Positions 11,859-22,660 of a DNA stretch of 64,000 nt are shown here, piece after piece. The position numbers were made by a program, and so were the translations under genes. Position 1 is the first letter of the stretch; each line of letters begins with the position of its first letter. Below the pieces are notes generated by a model. The model had not been told where the DNA came from. It saw nothing but the letters and a program-made list of their open reading frames with translations, and did no database searches. The stretch is from Semisulcospira habei (lineage: Eukaryota > Mollusca > Gastropoda > Semisulcospiridae). The stretch lies in the NCBI GenBank assembly GCA_036245525.1, contig BTPG01000004.1, positions 22,396,983 through 22,460,982 of the forward strand, read 5' to 3'.

Positions 11859-14505
11859 ACAGCAGGGTGGTGAGGACCACAGCTCTGTACACGCTGATCT
11901 TGGTGCCTGTTTTCAGCTGTTGATTGTGCCACACCCGCTTGAAAAGTCGCCCGAAAGCGCTGTTCGCTTTTGCCAGCCTGCTGTCAAGCTCCTTGTCCAG
12001 CTTGGCGTCCGACGTGATAATGCAGCCAAGGTAAGTAAACTGGTGCACTGACTTTAGTTCAGACTCGCCAATGGTGATGTGAGGAGGGCGATACCCTGTC
12101 TTGGGTGCCGGCTGATGGAGGACCTCTGTCTTTTTCAGACTGACCTCGAGTCCAAAGAGCTGGGCAGCATCTGCGAAGCAAGACGTGATGCGCTGCAGGG
12201 CTCTCTCTGTGTGTGCAACGAGGGCAGCATCATCAGCAAAAAGCAGCTCACGAATCAGTTGGTCTAGGGTTTTCGTGTGGGCCTGCAGTCGTCTGAGGTT
12301 GAACAGGCTGCCATCGAGACGATACCTGATGTACACTGCATCGTCATCATCGAGGTCCACTGTGGCCTGCTTCAACATCATGCTAAAAAAGATGGTGAAG
12401 AGGGTCGGTGCCAGCACGCAGCCCTGCTTTACGCCGTTGAGAATACGGAATGGTTCTGAGAGGTCATTGTTGAGTCTGACCTGGCCTTGCTGGTCCTCGT
12501 GTAGCTGGACAATCATGTTGAGGAACTTTGGGGGACAGCCAAGTCGCTCCAGGATCTGCCACATGCCTTGCCTGCTCACAGTGTCGAACGCTTTTGTTAG
12601 GTCGACAAATGTTACGTACAGCCCTTTGTTCTGCTCGCGGCACTTCTCCTGTAGCTGTCTCAGCACAAAGACCATATCGGTGGTGCTCCTGTTTGCTCTG
12701 AAGCCACACTGGCCCTCTGGGAGTTGGTCTTCAGCGATGGCAGGTACCAGCCGATTCAGGAGCAGTCTTGCAAGGATTTTCCCAGCAATGGACAGCAGGG
12801 TAATTCCACGATAGTTGGAACAGTCAGACTTCTCGCCTTTGTTCTTGTACAGGGTGATAACGACTGCATCACGGAGATCTTTTGGTAGTGTTCCTTCCTC
12901 CCAGCAGCAGAGAAAGAGGTCATGGAGTTTGTTGTGCAGTGCTGTGCCTCCATGTTTCCAGATCTCTGGCGGTATTCCATCAATGCCTGCTGCTTTGCCA
13001 CTCTTGAGCTGGTGGATGGCTGTGAGGGTCTCTTCAGCGGTGGGCGGTTCGTCCAATTCAACCTTTACTGGGAGGTGTGGGATTTGTAGGACGACTGCTT
13101 CTTGAACAGTGCGCTCAGCGCTGAAGAGGCTCTGAAAGTATTCCGACCAGCGGTTCAAGATGGAGGTATTATCTGTGAGGAGTGCCTGGCCATTCGCGCT
13201 TCGCAGGGGACTTTGTACCAGGTGCCTGGGGCCATACACTGCTTTCAGTGCTTCGTAGAAGCCCCTGTAGTCACCATTGTCAGCATAAAGCTGGGTCCTC
13301 TGTGCAAGTCTGGTCCACCACTCATTCTGGAGATCTCTGAGCTTGCGCTGGAGACTGCTGCAGACGAGGCGGAAAGCAGACTTCTTCACAGGGCAGGAAG
13401 GCTGGGCTAGGTGGGCCTGATGGGCGGCTCTTTTTTTTGCTAGGTGTTCCTGGATCTCTACATCGTTTTCGTCAAACCAGTCTTTGTTCTTCTTTCTGGC
13501 GAAACCCAAGACTTCTGCAGAGGATTTTGCAATAGCAGTTTTCAGTTGTTCCCAAAGTGTTTCAGGGGAGGAGTCTACTGGGTCCGCTGTGTCTTTGAGC
13601 CTGCGCTGTAAATCTGTCTGAAAGGCGGCTTTCATATCGTCACGCTGAAGGCTGGCAACATCAAGCTTTTTCTTGGGGGGCCCCCATTTCTTGGGTTTTG
13701 GCTTGAAGTGGAGCCTGAGTTTGCAGCGGACAAGGCGGTGGTCAGTGTGACACTCTGCGCTGGGCATCACTCTGGTGAGGAGGACGTCACTGCGGTCCCT
13801 CTGACGCACTAGGACATAGTCGATAAGGTGCCAGTGTTTGGAGCGAGGATGCATCCAGGTGGTCTTTCGACTGTCCTTTTGCTGAAAAGTAGTGTTGGTG
13901 ATGACCAGTTGCTGCTCCGCACAGAACTCCAACAGTAGGCGGCCATTGTCATTGCAGTTCCCCACGCCATGCTTGCCGAGGACTCCTTTCCAGGCTTCAG
14001 AGTCCTGGCCCACTCTGGCGTTGAAGTCGCCAAGGATGATGACTTTGTCGTCTGCAGGGGTACTCTGTAGGAGGCTGCGCAGGTCAGTGTAAAACTTGTC
14101 CTTTTCAGCAGGCTCTGCCAGGAGGGTTGGGGAGTACACACTGAGAAGGGTGACGTGTTGCTGGTGTCTCAGTGGGAGGCGCATGGACATGATGCGGTCT
14201 GAGTGGCCCGTTGGTAGGTTTTCAAGCTTAGTCGCAATGGATGTCTTGACCATGAAACCCACGCCTGAGAGCCGTCTTTCTGATGCAGGCCTGCCTGACC
14301 AGTAGAGGGTGTACCCAGCACCAAGTTCTTGGAGGCTGCCTTCGTCCGGAAGGCGTACTTCGCTGAGCGCGGCGATGTCGATGTTTAACCTCCGCAATTC
14401 ATGGGCAATGAGGGCAGAGCGACGTTCAGGGCGTCCGCTGTCTGCTTTGTCGAGCATGGTTCGGACGTTCCAGCATGCTACGTTGAGTCCGGTCGTGGTC
14501 GTCAT
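11740..14505 (-). CDS. LINE endonuclease-reverse transcriptase
   Basis: 921 codons from ATG. The first ~240 residues form an exonuclease-endonuclease-phosphatase fold: NVACWNVRTM near the start, a SEVR motif, GDFNARVG, the HLIDYVLV motif and TDHRLV, covering its catalytic Asn, Glu, Asp and His positions. A reverse transcriptase follows from about residue 470, with AGIDGIPPEIWK, the NYRGITLLS block, FVDLTKAFDTV carrying the first catalytic Asp, GVKQGCVLAPTLF, and FADD as the active-site pair. The endonuclease type resembles the BovB-like domain found in craniofacial development protein 2 relatives, which points to the RTE clade; this comes from family knowledge. The frame stops 11 codons after ILGIHW because of an apparent one-base loss near 11760. 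Everything upstream is open, so the copy is young or was recently active. Confidence 0.85.
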   Translation of the reverse strand: MTTTTGLNVACWNVRTMLDKADSGRPERRSALIAHELRRLNIDIAALSEVRLPDEGSLQELGAGYTLYWSGRPASERRLSGVGFMVKTSIATKLENLPTGHSDRIMSMRLPLRHQQHVTLLSVYSPTLLAEPAEKDKFYTDLRSLLQSTPADDKVIILGDFNARVGQDSEAWKGVLGKHGVGNCNDNGRLLLEFCAEQQLVITNTTFQQKDSRKTTWMHPRSKHWHLIDYVLVRQRDRSDVLLTRVMPSAECHTDHRLVRCKLRLHFKPKPKKWGPPKKKLDVASLQRDDMKAAFQTDLQRRLKDTADPVDSSPETLWEQLKTAIAKSSAEVLGFARKKNKDWFDENDVEIQEHLAKKRAAHQAHLAQPSCPVKKSAFRLVCSSLQRKLRDLQNEWWTRLAQRTQLYADNGDYRGFYEALKAVYGPRHLVQSPLRSANGQALLTDNTSILNRWSEYFQSLFSAERTVQEAVVLQIPHLPVKVELDEPPTAEETLTAIHQLKSGKAAGIDGIPPEIWKHGGTALHNKLHDLFLCCWEEGTLPKDLRDAVVITLYKNKGEKSDCSNYRGITLLSIAGKILARLLLNRLVPAIAEDQLPEGQCGFRANRSTTDMVFVLRQLQEKCREQNKGLYVTFVDLTKAFDTVSRQGMWQILERLGCPPKFLNMIVQLHEDQQGQVRLNNDLSEPFRILNGVKQGCVLAPTLFTIFFSMMLKQATVDLDDDDAVYIRYRLDGSLFNLRRLQAHTKTLDQLIRELLFADDAALVAHTERALQRITSCFADAAQLFGLEVSLKKTEVLHQPAPKTGYRPPHITIGESELKSVHQFTYLGCIITSDAKLDKELDSRLAKANSAFGRLFKRVWHNQQLKTGTKISVYRAVVLTTLLYGSESWALYRSQLRLLERFHQRCLRTILGIHWSHQRRGP

Positions 14506-15119
14506 GAGAGTGGATCCGTTATTCTTTCTTGTTTTTTGACCGCAGGAGAAGATGCCCGTTGACCGCGGCTAGCCAACTGGGGTTGCGAGGGGACGAGCTT
14601 TGGTTAGGCCACCTTTTCTAGGCCCCTCTCAGTGTGGAGCAAGCAGTGCTGTCCCTAGAGAAGGCTGCTTGGTCGTTCAGGGTGTGCCGAGTGATGTTGT
14701 CATCCCCAGGTCAACATCAGGCGACCAATATCCTGAACCGCCTGCATGCAGGTTTGAGACTGCGGCTTCCAGTGACATCTTTCACCTGCCGTTTCGCCCC
14801 TCGCCCGTCGCTACAGGACTTGGAATGGTCAGTGTCATGGTCCGTGGACGTTTCCTAAAGCCTGCGCGGTGGAGCTTTTTGGTGGAGTGCAGTGTGCGCA
14901 GTACTGGCCCCACCCTTTAAACCCTTGGTTCATCTGCCATGGCCTAGCAAGCTGGGACGATTGCATCGAGGTCCTCGGGTCGTAGGTTTTATATCAGACT
15001 GTCCTTGTCCTAGTCTCTGGCTACCACACTTGGTAAAGCACAGCTATACATGTACATTTCAGTCTCAGTGTTAACCGGTACATGCTAAATTGTATTGCTA
15101 ATAGACAGGTCTCTGGCTT

Positions 15120-15420
15120 TCATGGGGATACCTGATATAGAGACACCTGATGATAAGGCCTTTCTAAGCATACTAATTTGGATGACCCCTTGGAAAGGTG
15201 ATGGGTCACAAGATCTCAGCAAGCGTGTGAAAAATGTCCATTTTTGATAGAATTGTAGTTTTTATCAAAGATTAGTCTGCTTGCAAACTTTTCAATCAAA
15301 CTTGGCATAACGGTAGCTGATGATAACACCTTTCTATGCTAATTTAGTCACCCCCTCACAAAGGTCAAGGGTCATGGCGGGTCAAGAAATGTGTGAAAGA
15401 TGCATACATTTTGAGAAAAC
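15120..15420 (+). repeat. ~150-bp interspersed repeat units (block 1)
   Basis: Two diverged units with GATACCTGATATAGAG, TAAGGCCTTTCTA, CATACTAATTTGGATGACC and AAAGGTCAAGGGTCA. The same unit makes up 16313-17269 and 43158-43850. Confidence 0.6.
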
Positions 15421-15609
15421 GCGGATTTCGCTGGTACAAAAGCCAACCTGTTACTTATATTTAGACACTTGAACACTTGCTCATTTCAGTTATCTGTTGG
15501 AAAGGTCAAGGTCACAAAGGTCACACTTATTATGTGGATTGGTCATACACATGAGCCTTGCCTTTTTTGTTGTTCCTATTTGTAAAGAAAGGAACAACTT
15601 TTAAATGGG

Positions 15610-15830
15610 GTTCGTTGGAGTGCGTTCCAGAGCATGCACATGATATTTTGGGTGTGTGGGCCCAATATTATGTCAAAGAAGTAACAAGATGAAAATGACT
15701 TCACATCTAGCTATGCAAAACTTGCTGGAGAACATACTTTTGGCGCCAAGTGCTGTATGTGACAGCGACTAGAGCTCGCATTTGAGGACAGACAAGCTTG
15801 AAATTTTACGTTATTGTTCCTAAAAAAAAT
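15610..15830 (+). repeat. Dispersed repeat C, copy 2
   Basis: GGAGTGCGTTCCAGAGCATG through GGACAGACAAGCTTGAAATTT matches 1493-1770 without the GT expansion. Its right end is cut by the SINE at 15833. Confidence 0.6.
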
Positions 15831-15832
15831 AA

Positions 15833-16172
15833 CCCCCACCCGGGTCTGCCCTGGGGGACTTGGGTGGGGTTAACTACTTTTTAGTTCCCAGGGTCATCAC
15901 AGGGTGGGTTTTCCCCTCTATTCTGGGGCATGTGTTTCTGTCTACCCTTGGTCCATTCACCTGTATTTTCCTTTTTTAAACTCTCCCTACTGTCTGCGCT
16001 GCCTGTAGCTCTTGATATTGGATGTGTGTTGCTAAATGGTCTTAAGTTTATTTAGCCTATTAGACCGGCTGGTGACATACATTCAATATTCTGTTTAGTT
16101 TTTTTTTCACAAGCAGTGCAGGCACGTCCAGAGAAAGTCTTGTTGCTGACGGGACGTTAAGCAATGTACAAC
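15833..16172 (+). mobile_element. SINE-A copy 1 (old, diverged)
   Basis: Starts CCCCCACCCGGGTCTGCCCT and ends GTTAAGCAATGTACAACCAA. The flanks CCTAAAAAAAATAAC (left) and CCTAAAAGAATAAC (right) are a decayed target duplication. It is shorter than the copies in the Polinton because the GGCCCCATGTGTTAG block is missing. Confidence 0.75.
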
Positions 16173-16312
16173 CAACCTAAAAGAATAACCTCGATTTAAA
16201 AAAAAAAAAAAAAAAAAAAATTTATTACCAGTAAGAGATGCACATTGGCGAGAAAATGGCCATTTCACAAAAACCGGTTGATCCACAGTGGAGTCCATAA
16301 TTTGTCTTATTT

Positions 16313-17269
16313 TTGGCTCATGCCCGACGCAGAAGTGAGTATGTTCTGGGCCAGTGGTCGTGTGTCCACCGTCGGTCGGTCGGTCTGTCGTCATCCATGA
16401 TAAACTTTAACATTGGCATTTTCTCAGAGATTATTCAAGCTACCATCTTCAAACTTGGCCCAAGGATACTTTGTGACAAGACCTTTCTAAACATACCAAT
16501 TTCAGTGACTTCTCACAAAGGCCAAGGTCACAGGGGATCAGGCAATATATTAAAAATAGCTATATTTTGACATAATTAATTTTTTCTCAAATACTGTTTA
16601 CAACTGCAAAGCCAAACTTGTTACAAAGATACCTGATGGTAAGACCTTTCTATACATACTAATTTGGGTGATCCCTCGGAAAGGTCAAGGGTCACAAGAA
16701 CTCGGGAAATAGGTCCAAAATAGCCATATTTTGACAAAAGATGTTTTTTCTCAAATACTATTCACAACTTCAAACTCAAACCCATACTTGCTACAGAGAT
16801 ACCTGATGGTAAGATCTATCTATGCATGCTAATTTGGATGACCCCTCAGAAAGGTCAAGGGTGACAAGAGCTCAGGAAATTGGTCAAAAATAGCCATATT
16901 TGACAAGAAATGTTTTTTCTCAATTACTATTCACAACTTAAAACCCAACTTGATACACAGATACCTGATGGTAAGACCTATCTATGCATAATAATTTGGA
17001 TGACCCATTGGAAAAGGTCAAGGGTCACAAGAGGTCGGCAAATGTGTATAAAATGCCAGTTTTTGATAGAATTGTAGTTATTATCAACATTTTTGCAAAC
17101 TTTTCAATCCAATTTGGCACAAAGGTAGCTTATAAGACCTTTCTATGTATGCTAATTTAGTCGACTCATCGCAAAGGTCAAGCACCACAAGGGTTTGACA
17201 GATGTGTGAAAACTGATTAAATTTTGAGAAAACATGGATTTTGTTGGTGCAGAAGCCAGCCCTTTACTT
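16313..17269 (+). repeat. ~150-bp repeat units (block 2), about five copies
   Basis: Starts with the lead-in TTGGCTCATGCCCGACGCAG. Units of roughly 150-170 bp then repeat GATACCTGATGGTAAGACCT, CATACTAATTTGGATGACC, AAAGGTCAAGGGTCACAAG, AAATAGCCATATTTTGACA and TTTTTTCTCAAATACTATTC. It ends at the N gap. Confidence 0.75.
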
Positions 17270-17289
17270 NNNNNNNNNNNNNNNNNNNN
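17270..17289. other. Assembly gap of 20 N
   Basis: Twenty undetermined bases lie exactly between the 150-bp repeat block and the first 371-bp unit, so the join between the two repeats is not proven. Confidence 0.99.
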
Positions 17290-17893
17290 ATTACTCACAA
17301 ACCGGATAGGTGAGGCTAGCGCTGGCAGAATTGTACAACAAACCAAGGGGAATTACTCAGCGCTGGACAACAGTTAGATCCCCTGCCCCCGCCTATCAGG
17401 CACCCAATCGCCAGCCCACAGAGAAATACGCAGGTATAGAATAAGACGATCATTTGCATCTTCAAAATAAGATGCATCAGGTCTCTTATATAACCCATGT
17501 CTTTCTCCGGAACTTAGGAAGTAGGCAGGGGAAACATACATACACAAACACGAAGGTGCATTACTATATGTGGTCGGGTAAATACCCTGTATTCCCACAG
17601 TAGATGCACAGAACATTACACAACAATGTAACGATACAAATTTGCCTCGAGTTATACTGAGATACTCACAAACCGGATAGGTGAGGCTAGCGCTGGCAGA
17701 ATTGTACAACAAACCAAGGGGAATTACTCAGCGCTGGACAACAGTTAGATCCCCTGCCCCCGCCTATCAGGCACCCAATCGCCAGCCCACAGAGAAATAC
17801 GCAGGTATAGAATAAGACGATCATTTGCATCTTCAAAATAAGATGCATCAGGTCTCTTATATAACCCATGTCTTTCTCCGGAACTTAGGAAGT
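17290..17893 (-). repeat. 371-bp TATA-bearing unit, tandem pair
   Basis: ACTCACAAACCGGATAGGTG occurs at 17293 and 17664 (spacing 371). The two copies are almost identical; the second stops at GGAACTTAGGAAGTA. Read on the - strand each holds GGGTTATATAAGAGACCTGA, a good TATA box. One full unit with partial neighbours also lies at 964-1357 in the opposite orientation. Confidence 0.8.
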
Positions 17894-17994
17894 ACTTATT
17901 GTCACATGTGTGGATCGGTCACACATGTGAACCATAAGGGTTTTGCCTTTCTTGTTACTAGCTATTTTGCATATCGCTAGATTAAAGTAAGACA

Positions 17995-18890
17995 TTGAAT
18001 GGAACTGTTAACCATCATTGTACCTCTTCAACTTTTTAAGTGATAATTAAATATTTTGGGGAAAAAAATAGTTTCATGTTTTTGTATTCATTTCACAAAT
18101 TATTTGGGATTAATCTTAAAACAATTGGATCTTTTAGTAGCATGATTTTTCATTAACAGTATCAACATGGAGACGTAGCTTAGTGGATAAGACACTGCGC
18201 TGACAGTCGTAAGATCCCGGGTTCGAATCCCCTGGTGGGCAGGAATGGGATGTGGACTTTTCCTCATTCCCATCGAGTCACATTTACATACAGACTTGGC
18301 TTACGGTTGCTTGTCTCGCCTTCGTGTGCACAGCATGCATAATCATCAAGTGCGCACGTTAAAAATCCCATTATCACTAATCGAAAAGAGAAGGCCCGGT
18401 AGGGCCGGTGAAATGGAAACAGAAATATTTCACATGCACCGAAGTTAACAGCCGGGTGGAGGTTTGCACATAAAGTAGCGCTTAATAGCAGCATGCTTTC
18501 AAAGCTCCAGCTTCCATCCCTACGGCGGCACCTTGAGCATCTTTAATTAGATGGATATGTGCGCCTTGGAGACACCGTACCATACCATACCATACCAAGC
18601 CTACAGTTTGTCTTGGCTGTTGGGTATGATTAGGTCAAATTGTGACCTGTAAGCACCAGGAGTGAAAATCAGCTAATTTTCGGCACAACGTTTTCAGAGT
18701 TATTTTTATTTACATAACTTTGATTTTTCTTTTAAGGAAAAAACTGTATTCTCATTAATACCTACATGATTTTTCATAAACAGTGTTTGCATAAGCCTGC
18801 TGTTTGTCCTGGCTCTCAGCTTGGATTAGGTCAAATTGTGATCTGTAAGCACTAGGTGTGAAAATCCGCTAGAAAATTGCAAAGATTGAT
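17995..18890 (+). repeat. Dispersed repeat B, copies 3 and 4, split by a SINE
   Basis: ATTCATTTCACAAATTATTT and CATGATTTTTCATTAACAGT precede the tRNA-derived SINE. GCCTACAGTTTGTCTTGGCT follows it, then a second partial copy (CCTACATGATTTTTCATAAA) near 18760. Confidence 0.55.
18171..18595 (+). mobile_element. tRNA-derived SINE
   Basis: The head GGAGACGTAGCTTAGTGGAT supplies an A box, and GGGTTCGAATCCCCTGG about 45 bases later supplies a perfect B box, together a tRNA-like 5' end. The body has the block GTGCGCACGTTAAAAATCCC, similar to a conserved central domain of many invertebrate SINEs. The 3' end is the pentanucleotide tail (ACCAT)n. It sits inside dispersed repeat B. It is not a functional tRNA: the 3' half is not followed by a normal acceptor end and the body continues for over 300 bases. 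Confidence 0.8.
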
Positions 18891-19071
18891 CCTCTAGTAC
18901 ATGAAATGTTAGTACTGCGATGAGTGATGTATAACATCAGGTCATCAGTATGAACACAGCGTCGTGGGACTAACGATGCCATGACCTCAAGCTTGAAGTG
19001 ACATTTCGCTGCTCGTGCTATTATTATTTTCAGAATAGGCTATTGCTACGCCAGCCCACAGGCACAGAGCT

Positions 19072-19077
19072 TATAAA
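19072..19077 (+). promoter_or_regulatory. Candidate TATA box upstream of the carrier gene
   Basis: TATAAA in AGAGCTTATAAATGGTGGG, with TCATTATT about 27 bases downstream as a possible start. It lies about 1 kb before the first coding exon with a SINE in between, so assignment to that gene is a guess. Confidence 0.2.
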
Positions 19078-19344
19078 TGGTGGGAAGCGCAGTGCGTCCG
19101 TCATTATTTCTGTGTGCCAGTGTCTGTGGATCAGGGGGTGGGTTAGGGTAGAAGGAAATGGAACAGAAGGATAAGATTGAAAATAGAAACAACTTTAGGC
19201 TGGGGTCCCATCTTGTTTATAGAATGATATTGTATGAAGCAGTGACTTGGTGTAATTGTGTTTTTACAACTTGTGTGCTATGCATGAACTGACTGTACTG
19301 ACACAGTTACAGTATCATGTTTGTCCTGAACCCTCATTTCCTGT

Positions 19345-19689
19345 CCCCTACCCGGGTCTGCCCAGGGGGACTTGGGTGGGGTTAGTTCCTGGGGTCACCC
19401 TGGTCAGCCCCACAGGGTGGGTTTTCCCCTCTATTCTGGGGCATGTGTTTCTGTCTACCCTTGGTCCATTCACCTGTATTTTCCTTCTTTTTTAAACTCT
19501 CCCTGCTGTCTGCGCTGCCTGTAGCTTTTGATATTGGATGTGTGTTGCTAAATGGTCCTAGGTTTATTTAAGTATTAGACCGGCTGGTGACATACATTCA
19601 ATGTTCTGTTTAGGTTTTTTTCACAAGCAGTGCAGGCACGTCCTGCAGAAGTCTTGTTGCTGTCGGGATGTTAAGCAATGTACAACCAA
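19345..19689 (+). mobile_element. SINE-A copy 2 (old)
   Basis: CCCCTACCCGGGTCTGCCC to GTACAACCAAC, flanked by CCCTCATTTCCTGT on both sides (19331-19344 and 19690-19703), a perfect 14-bp target duplication. Like copy 1 it belongs to a subtype with an ACCAAC tail. Confidence 0.85.
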
Positions 19690-20126
19690 CCCTCATTTCC
19701 TGTGTCATGGCAGTGCCTGTGATTACCCGCACCTTCACCCTGCCCCTTTCAAGTTTATAACCCTTGCAGCTCTGGAAGAGTTGAGGTGAGGGGGGGGGGG
19801 GGAGGGGTAGTGGCGGCTATCAACTGACATCACATAGGTCCTGAAATACACTAGCTCAGTAGTAACACCACCACACTAAACCACCTATTTTCAGACTGCA
19901 GTGAAATGTAAGGTGGCTGAGGTGCTGCACCTTTGATTCGTTGAGCACAAAGGGGCATAGATGTATATGCCTTTCACTTTATACTAGGACGCTGTTGTGG
20001 AAACAGCATTCATTGCTTTCCTTGTGGAAGTACCCCTATTTTTGTGGCAGTGTTACTTCACCTGATCATCCTGGTGGGAGGGCGAGTCAGTGAGGGAGAG
20101 AAAGTTGGTGAAGTGCAGGAGCTTTG

Positions 20127-20175
20127 ATGGCCGGGACCAATGTCTTCAATGACTATGTGGCTGGAGCCATTGGAG
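20127..20175 (+). CDS. Mitochondrial carrier, exon 1 (start)
   Basis: ATG followed by codons for AGTNVFNDYVAGAIG, then a split Gly codon (phase 1) and donor GTTAGA. The VAGAIGG stretch is the beginning of the first transmembrane helix of SLC25 proteins, and it joins exactly to exon 2. The start was chosen because the family begins only a few residues before this helix. Upstream at 20058-20126 there is no other in-frame ATG joined to conserved sequence. Confidence 0.8.
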
Positions 20176-20916
20176 GTTAGAAAGAGAAAGAATTTGTTAG
20201 CATACACACTGGTTGTCTCCTTGGTTGCTACACTCGAGGGAGGCAACCATGCAGTGTGTTACTGTTTAGAACATTGACCCTTAAAGTTATGTTCCCCAGG
20301 ATCAAGCATCTCAACACAGTCAGAAAACTGTCTGCAACAGATACTGGTGACAGTATATGTATGGGTCCTTTAGAGCTTTATGATGTAAATACAATGCCAA
20401 GTGTCGAAATTCATCGTTTGGAGGGTGTGTTGTTTTTGTACCCGAGAGCGCAGATTATCGTCTGCATCTGCCTCGTTTTGAATATGTGCATATTTACTAG
20501 CCTACATCACAAGGCAGAACCCGGTCAATACTGCAGGTCACAAGGTCATCGGTGTGGTGTACACACGTGTCGGTGTACACGTGTACTGATGTTCTCTGGC
20601 ATCCCTTTGACATAATTTTTCACGAGAATGTAAAATAAACCTTCCATACTCGCTATGCTGTCAAAATCACAATGCGGGTTTCACTTGACCTGCTAGTATT
20701 TACTAGTAACGATCGTGCTGCATTGTCAGTGCACGGCCAGTGGCGTGGCTTGTTCGACTCAGTCTCCACGCCAAGCGACTGAGCCGGCATCCACAGTGCC
20801 TAGTTTGAACTTTGATCCTTTATCCCTCGGAAACACGAAACAGAACAGTGGTATTTATACCCACTTTCTGCACTGCAATTTCACATCTCGCACATCGAAG
20901 TCTACATAACTGAAAG

Positions 20917-21060
20917 CATCTCTGAAAACGACAAATGCACCATTGCAGCAGAAACACGACCTCTGTGAATCAAGTGAATGAGAGGGCTCTCATTCACTCG
21001 ATTCACAAAGGTAGTGTTTCTGCTGCGATGGTGCATTTGTCGTTTTCAGAGATGCTTATA
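20917..21060. repeat. Near-perfect 140-bp palindrome
   Basis: Arms of about 65 bases: GCATCTCTGAAAACGACAAA pairs with TTTGTCGTTTTCAGAGATGC, and the match continues to GAATGAGAGGGCTCTCATTC at the centre. It lies in intron 1 of the carrier gene. Confidence 0.85.
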
Positions 21061-21734
21061 GTTACAGACACAAACGTGTCACGACCAACGGTGTGCCACA
21101 GTTTTAACACACACCGTAGTTTTCAGATCCTTGCAGCATAAAATCTGATAACTAGCTCGTAACTTTCTGATAAAACAGGTTTAAAATCTTGCGAAATCAG
21201 TAAGAGATAAATTCTACTGAAGATCATGAATTCTGAAAATCACTAGCGCTCGTGGAACTGTAGGAAGATCGACAAAGACCATAGATTACTTACTGATTCA
21301 CATAGCAGGAAAGCGAGAAATTCCGGATGGGCAGTCTGGAATGATTTAAGGGGCAATAGTGGTTTCTGGTTAGTGTTGCTGTAACATCTCTCTTTTTAAG
21401 TCTCTTCTATTTATCATCATAGGCTGGCTAGACTAAAACTCTGACAGTGAAGTAACAAGATAAAAATTACGTCATGTCTAATTAGGCAAACCTCGCTGTA
21501 GAACAGACTTTTGGCGTGAAGCGCCTTGTGTATGTGCGTATGTATGTGAACAAGAAAATCTCCAAAGTTTGCTTATGTACAAGCTTGACAATAGGGGAGG
21601 AATTTCATTCATTCAGGGGGTGACTAGGAGCCCCTCCCAGCATTTTGAAATTGGATGTCTCATTGAAGAGTTAAATGACCGTTCATAGGAAGTCAGTTGA
21701 CCCACATTAGAGTCCATTGTTTTCATTATATTCA

Positions 21735-22195
21735 CTTGGAGTTTTGGATATAGCCGGACTGGAGAAAGCCATTGGATCGAGTTTGTTAGCGAGATTTGTA
21801 TCTTTTGAACCTTTTCAGTAAGAATTAATTCTATGAAGAAAAATTTCAAAAAGTAAAAATAAAAACCACCACTTCTAGAGAAAATCAGTGACAGTGGCGT
21901 AAAAGCGAAAATTTTGTCATCACACAGACCTCAACGCAATACTCTAGATGTGACATATTTCTCTCACTCTCTCAAAACAATGACACGTATGCACTGTGAC
22001 CCTTATAGAGCTCACTGATGCATTGGCAAATTTACAAGGCTTTTCAAATGTATTCAAAATCAGAATCAGGTCAAAGACAACAGGTAGAGACCCTTGACAG
22101 CGAGTACACCTCACATATAAAAGGGACTTTGTGAGTTATGGCTCTTACATAAAAGAGACTTTGCGGGTTATGGTTCATCCCATCTTGTTTTTTGT
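21735..22195 (+). repeat. Dispersed repeat A, copy 2
   Basis: GGAGAAAGCCATTGGATCGA to GGTTATGGTTCATCCCATC, with the same block order as 3357-4495 but shorter. The GGGACTTTGTGAGTTATGG block is duplicated near 22130. Confidence 0.55.
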
Positions 22196-22364
22196 AGCAA
22201 GCTTTACTCTTAACCAATACCAAATAAGTGTGTATAATGGTTAATAATTGTTGTAATAACTCTTCAGTAATCATAAACAATTGTTTTTTGCGCCTTATAT
22301 TTGTGAAAGTTTGAAATTACATTTTTTCTGCATAGTCCATTTAGCCCCAGTGCGCTAGAGCAGG

Positions 22365-22470
22365 AGATGGATTAACCATAGTAATCAAGGGTAGTGCCAG
22401 ATTAGCTTGGCGCCTGATGGCATCATGCTAATCTGGCGCTAGCCTTGTATTATCATGGTCTACCCATCAA
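22365..22470. repeat. HP1 hairpin, copy 5
   Basis: CAAGGGTAGTGCCAGATTAG pairs with CTAATCTGGCGCTAGCCTTG around GGCGCCTGATGGCATC. In intron 1, about 200 bases before exon 2. Confidence 0.7.
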
Positions 22471-22660
22471 CTGGTACATAGTTGTTAGGTGACATGTCGC
22501 GTTTGGTGACACCTCCAAAATTTTGGAAATGCGACATAGGGGTTCAATGGGTTAAACTTCATTTTGTTGCAGTTGAATATTTGTTTACAGTTGTTTCTGT
22601 TGAGATTGCATTTTCCTCATTTTTTTGTAACATTACCTTTTGTTCTGCAATGCTTCAAAG

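Larger units (their letters stand above)
11213..14930 (-). mobile_element. RTE-like non-LTR retrotransposon, nearly full length
   Basis: One long open frame (14505 to 11740) and its shifted continuation (to 11286) encode an apurinic endonuclease, a reverse transcriptase and a C-terminal zinc finger. No separate ORF1 is seen, as is usual for the RTE clade. GC-rich sequence upstream of 14505 to about 14930 is the likely 5' UTR. The 3' end near 11213 and any target duplication could not be fixed, so both ends are approximate. The element lies between the repeat-rich left end and the carrier gene, outside any recognised exon. Confidence 0.8.

Noticed and set aside
12185..12814. 209-codon + strand frame
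   Set aside because: Antisense to the reverse transcriptase of the RTE-like LINE; a composition shadow.
17316..17869. Repeated 60-codon frame with a hydrophobic product
   Set aside because: Found only inside the 371-bp repeat, overlapping its TATA region; no start context or homology.
18178..18250. tRNA gene
   Set aside because: A and B boxes are good, but the sequence continues into a SINE body and ends in (ACCAT)n; no proper acceptor stem closure was found.
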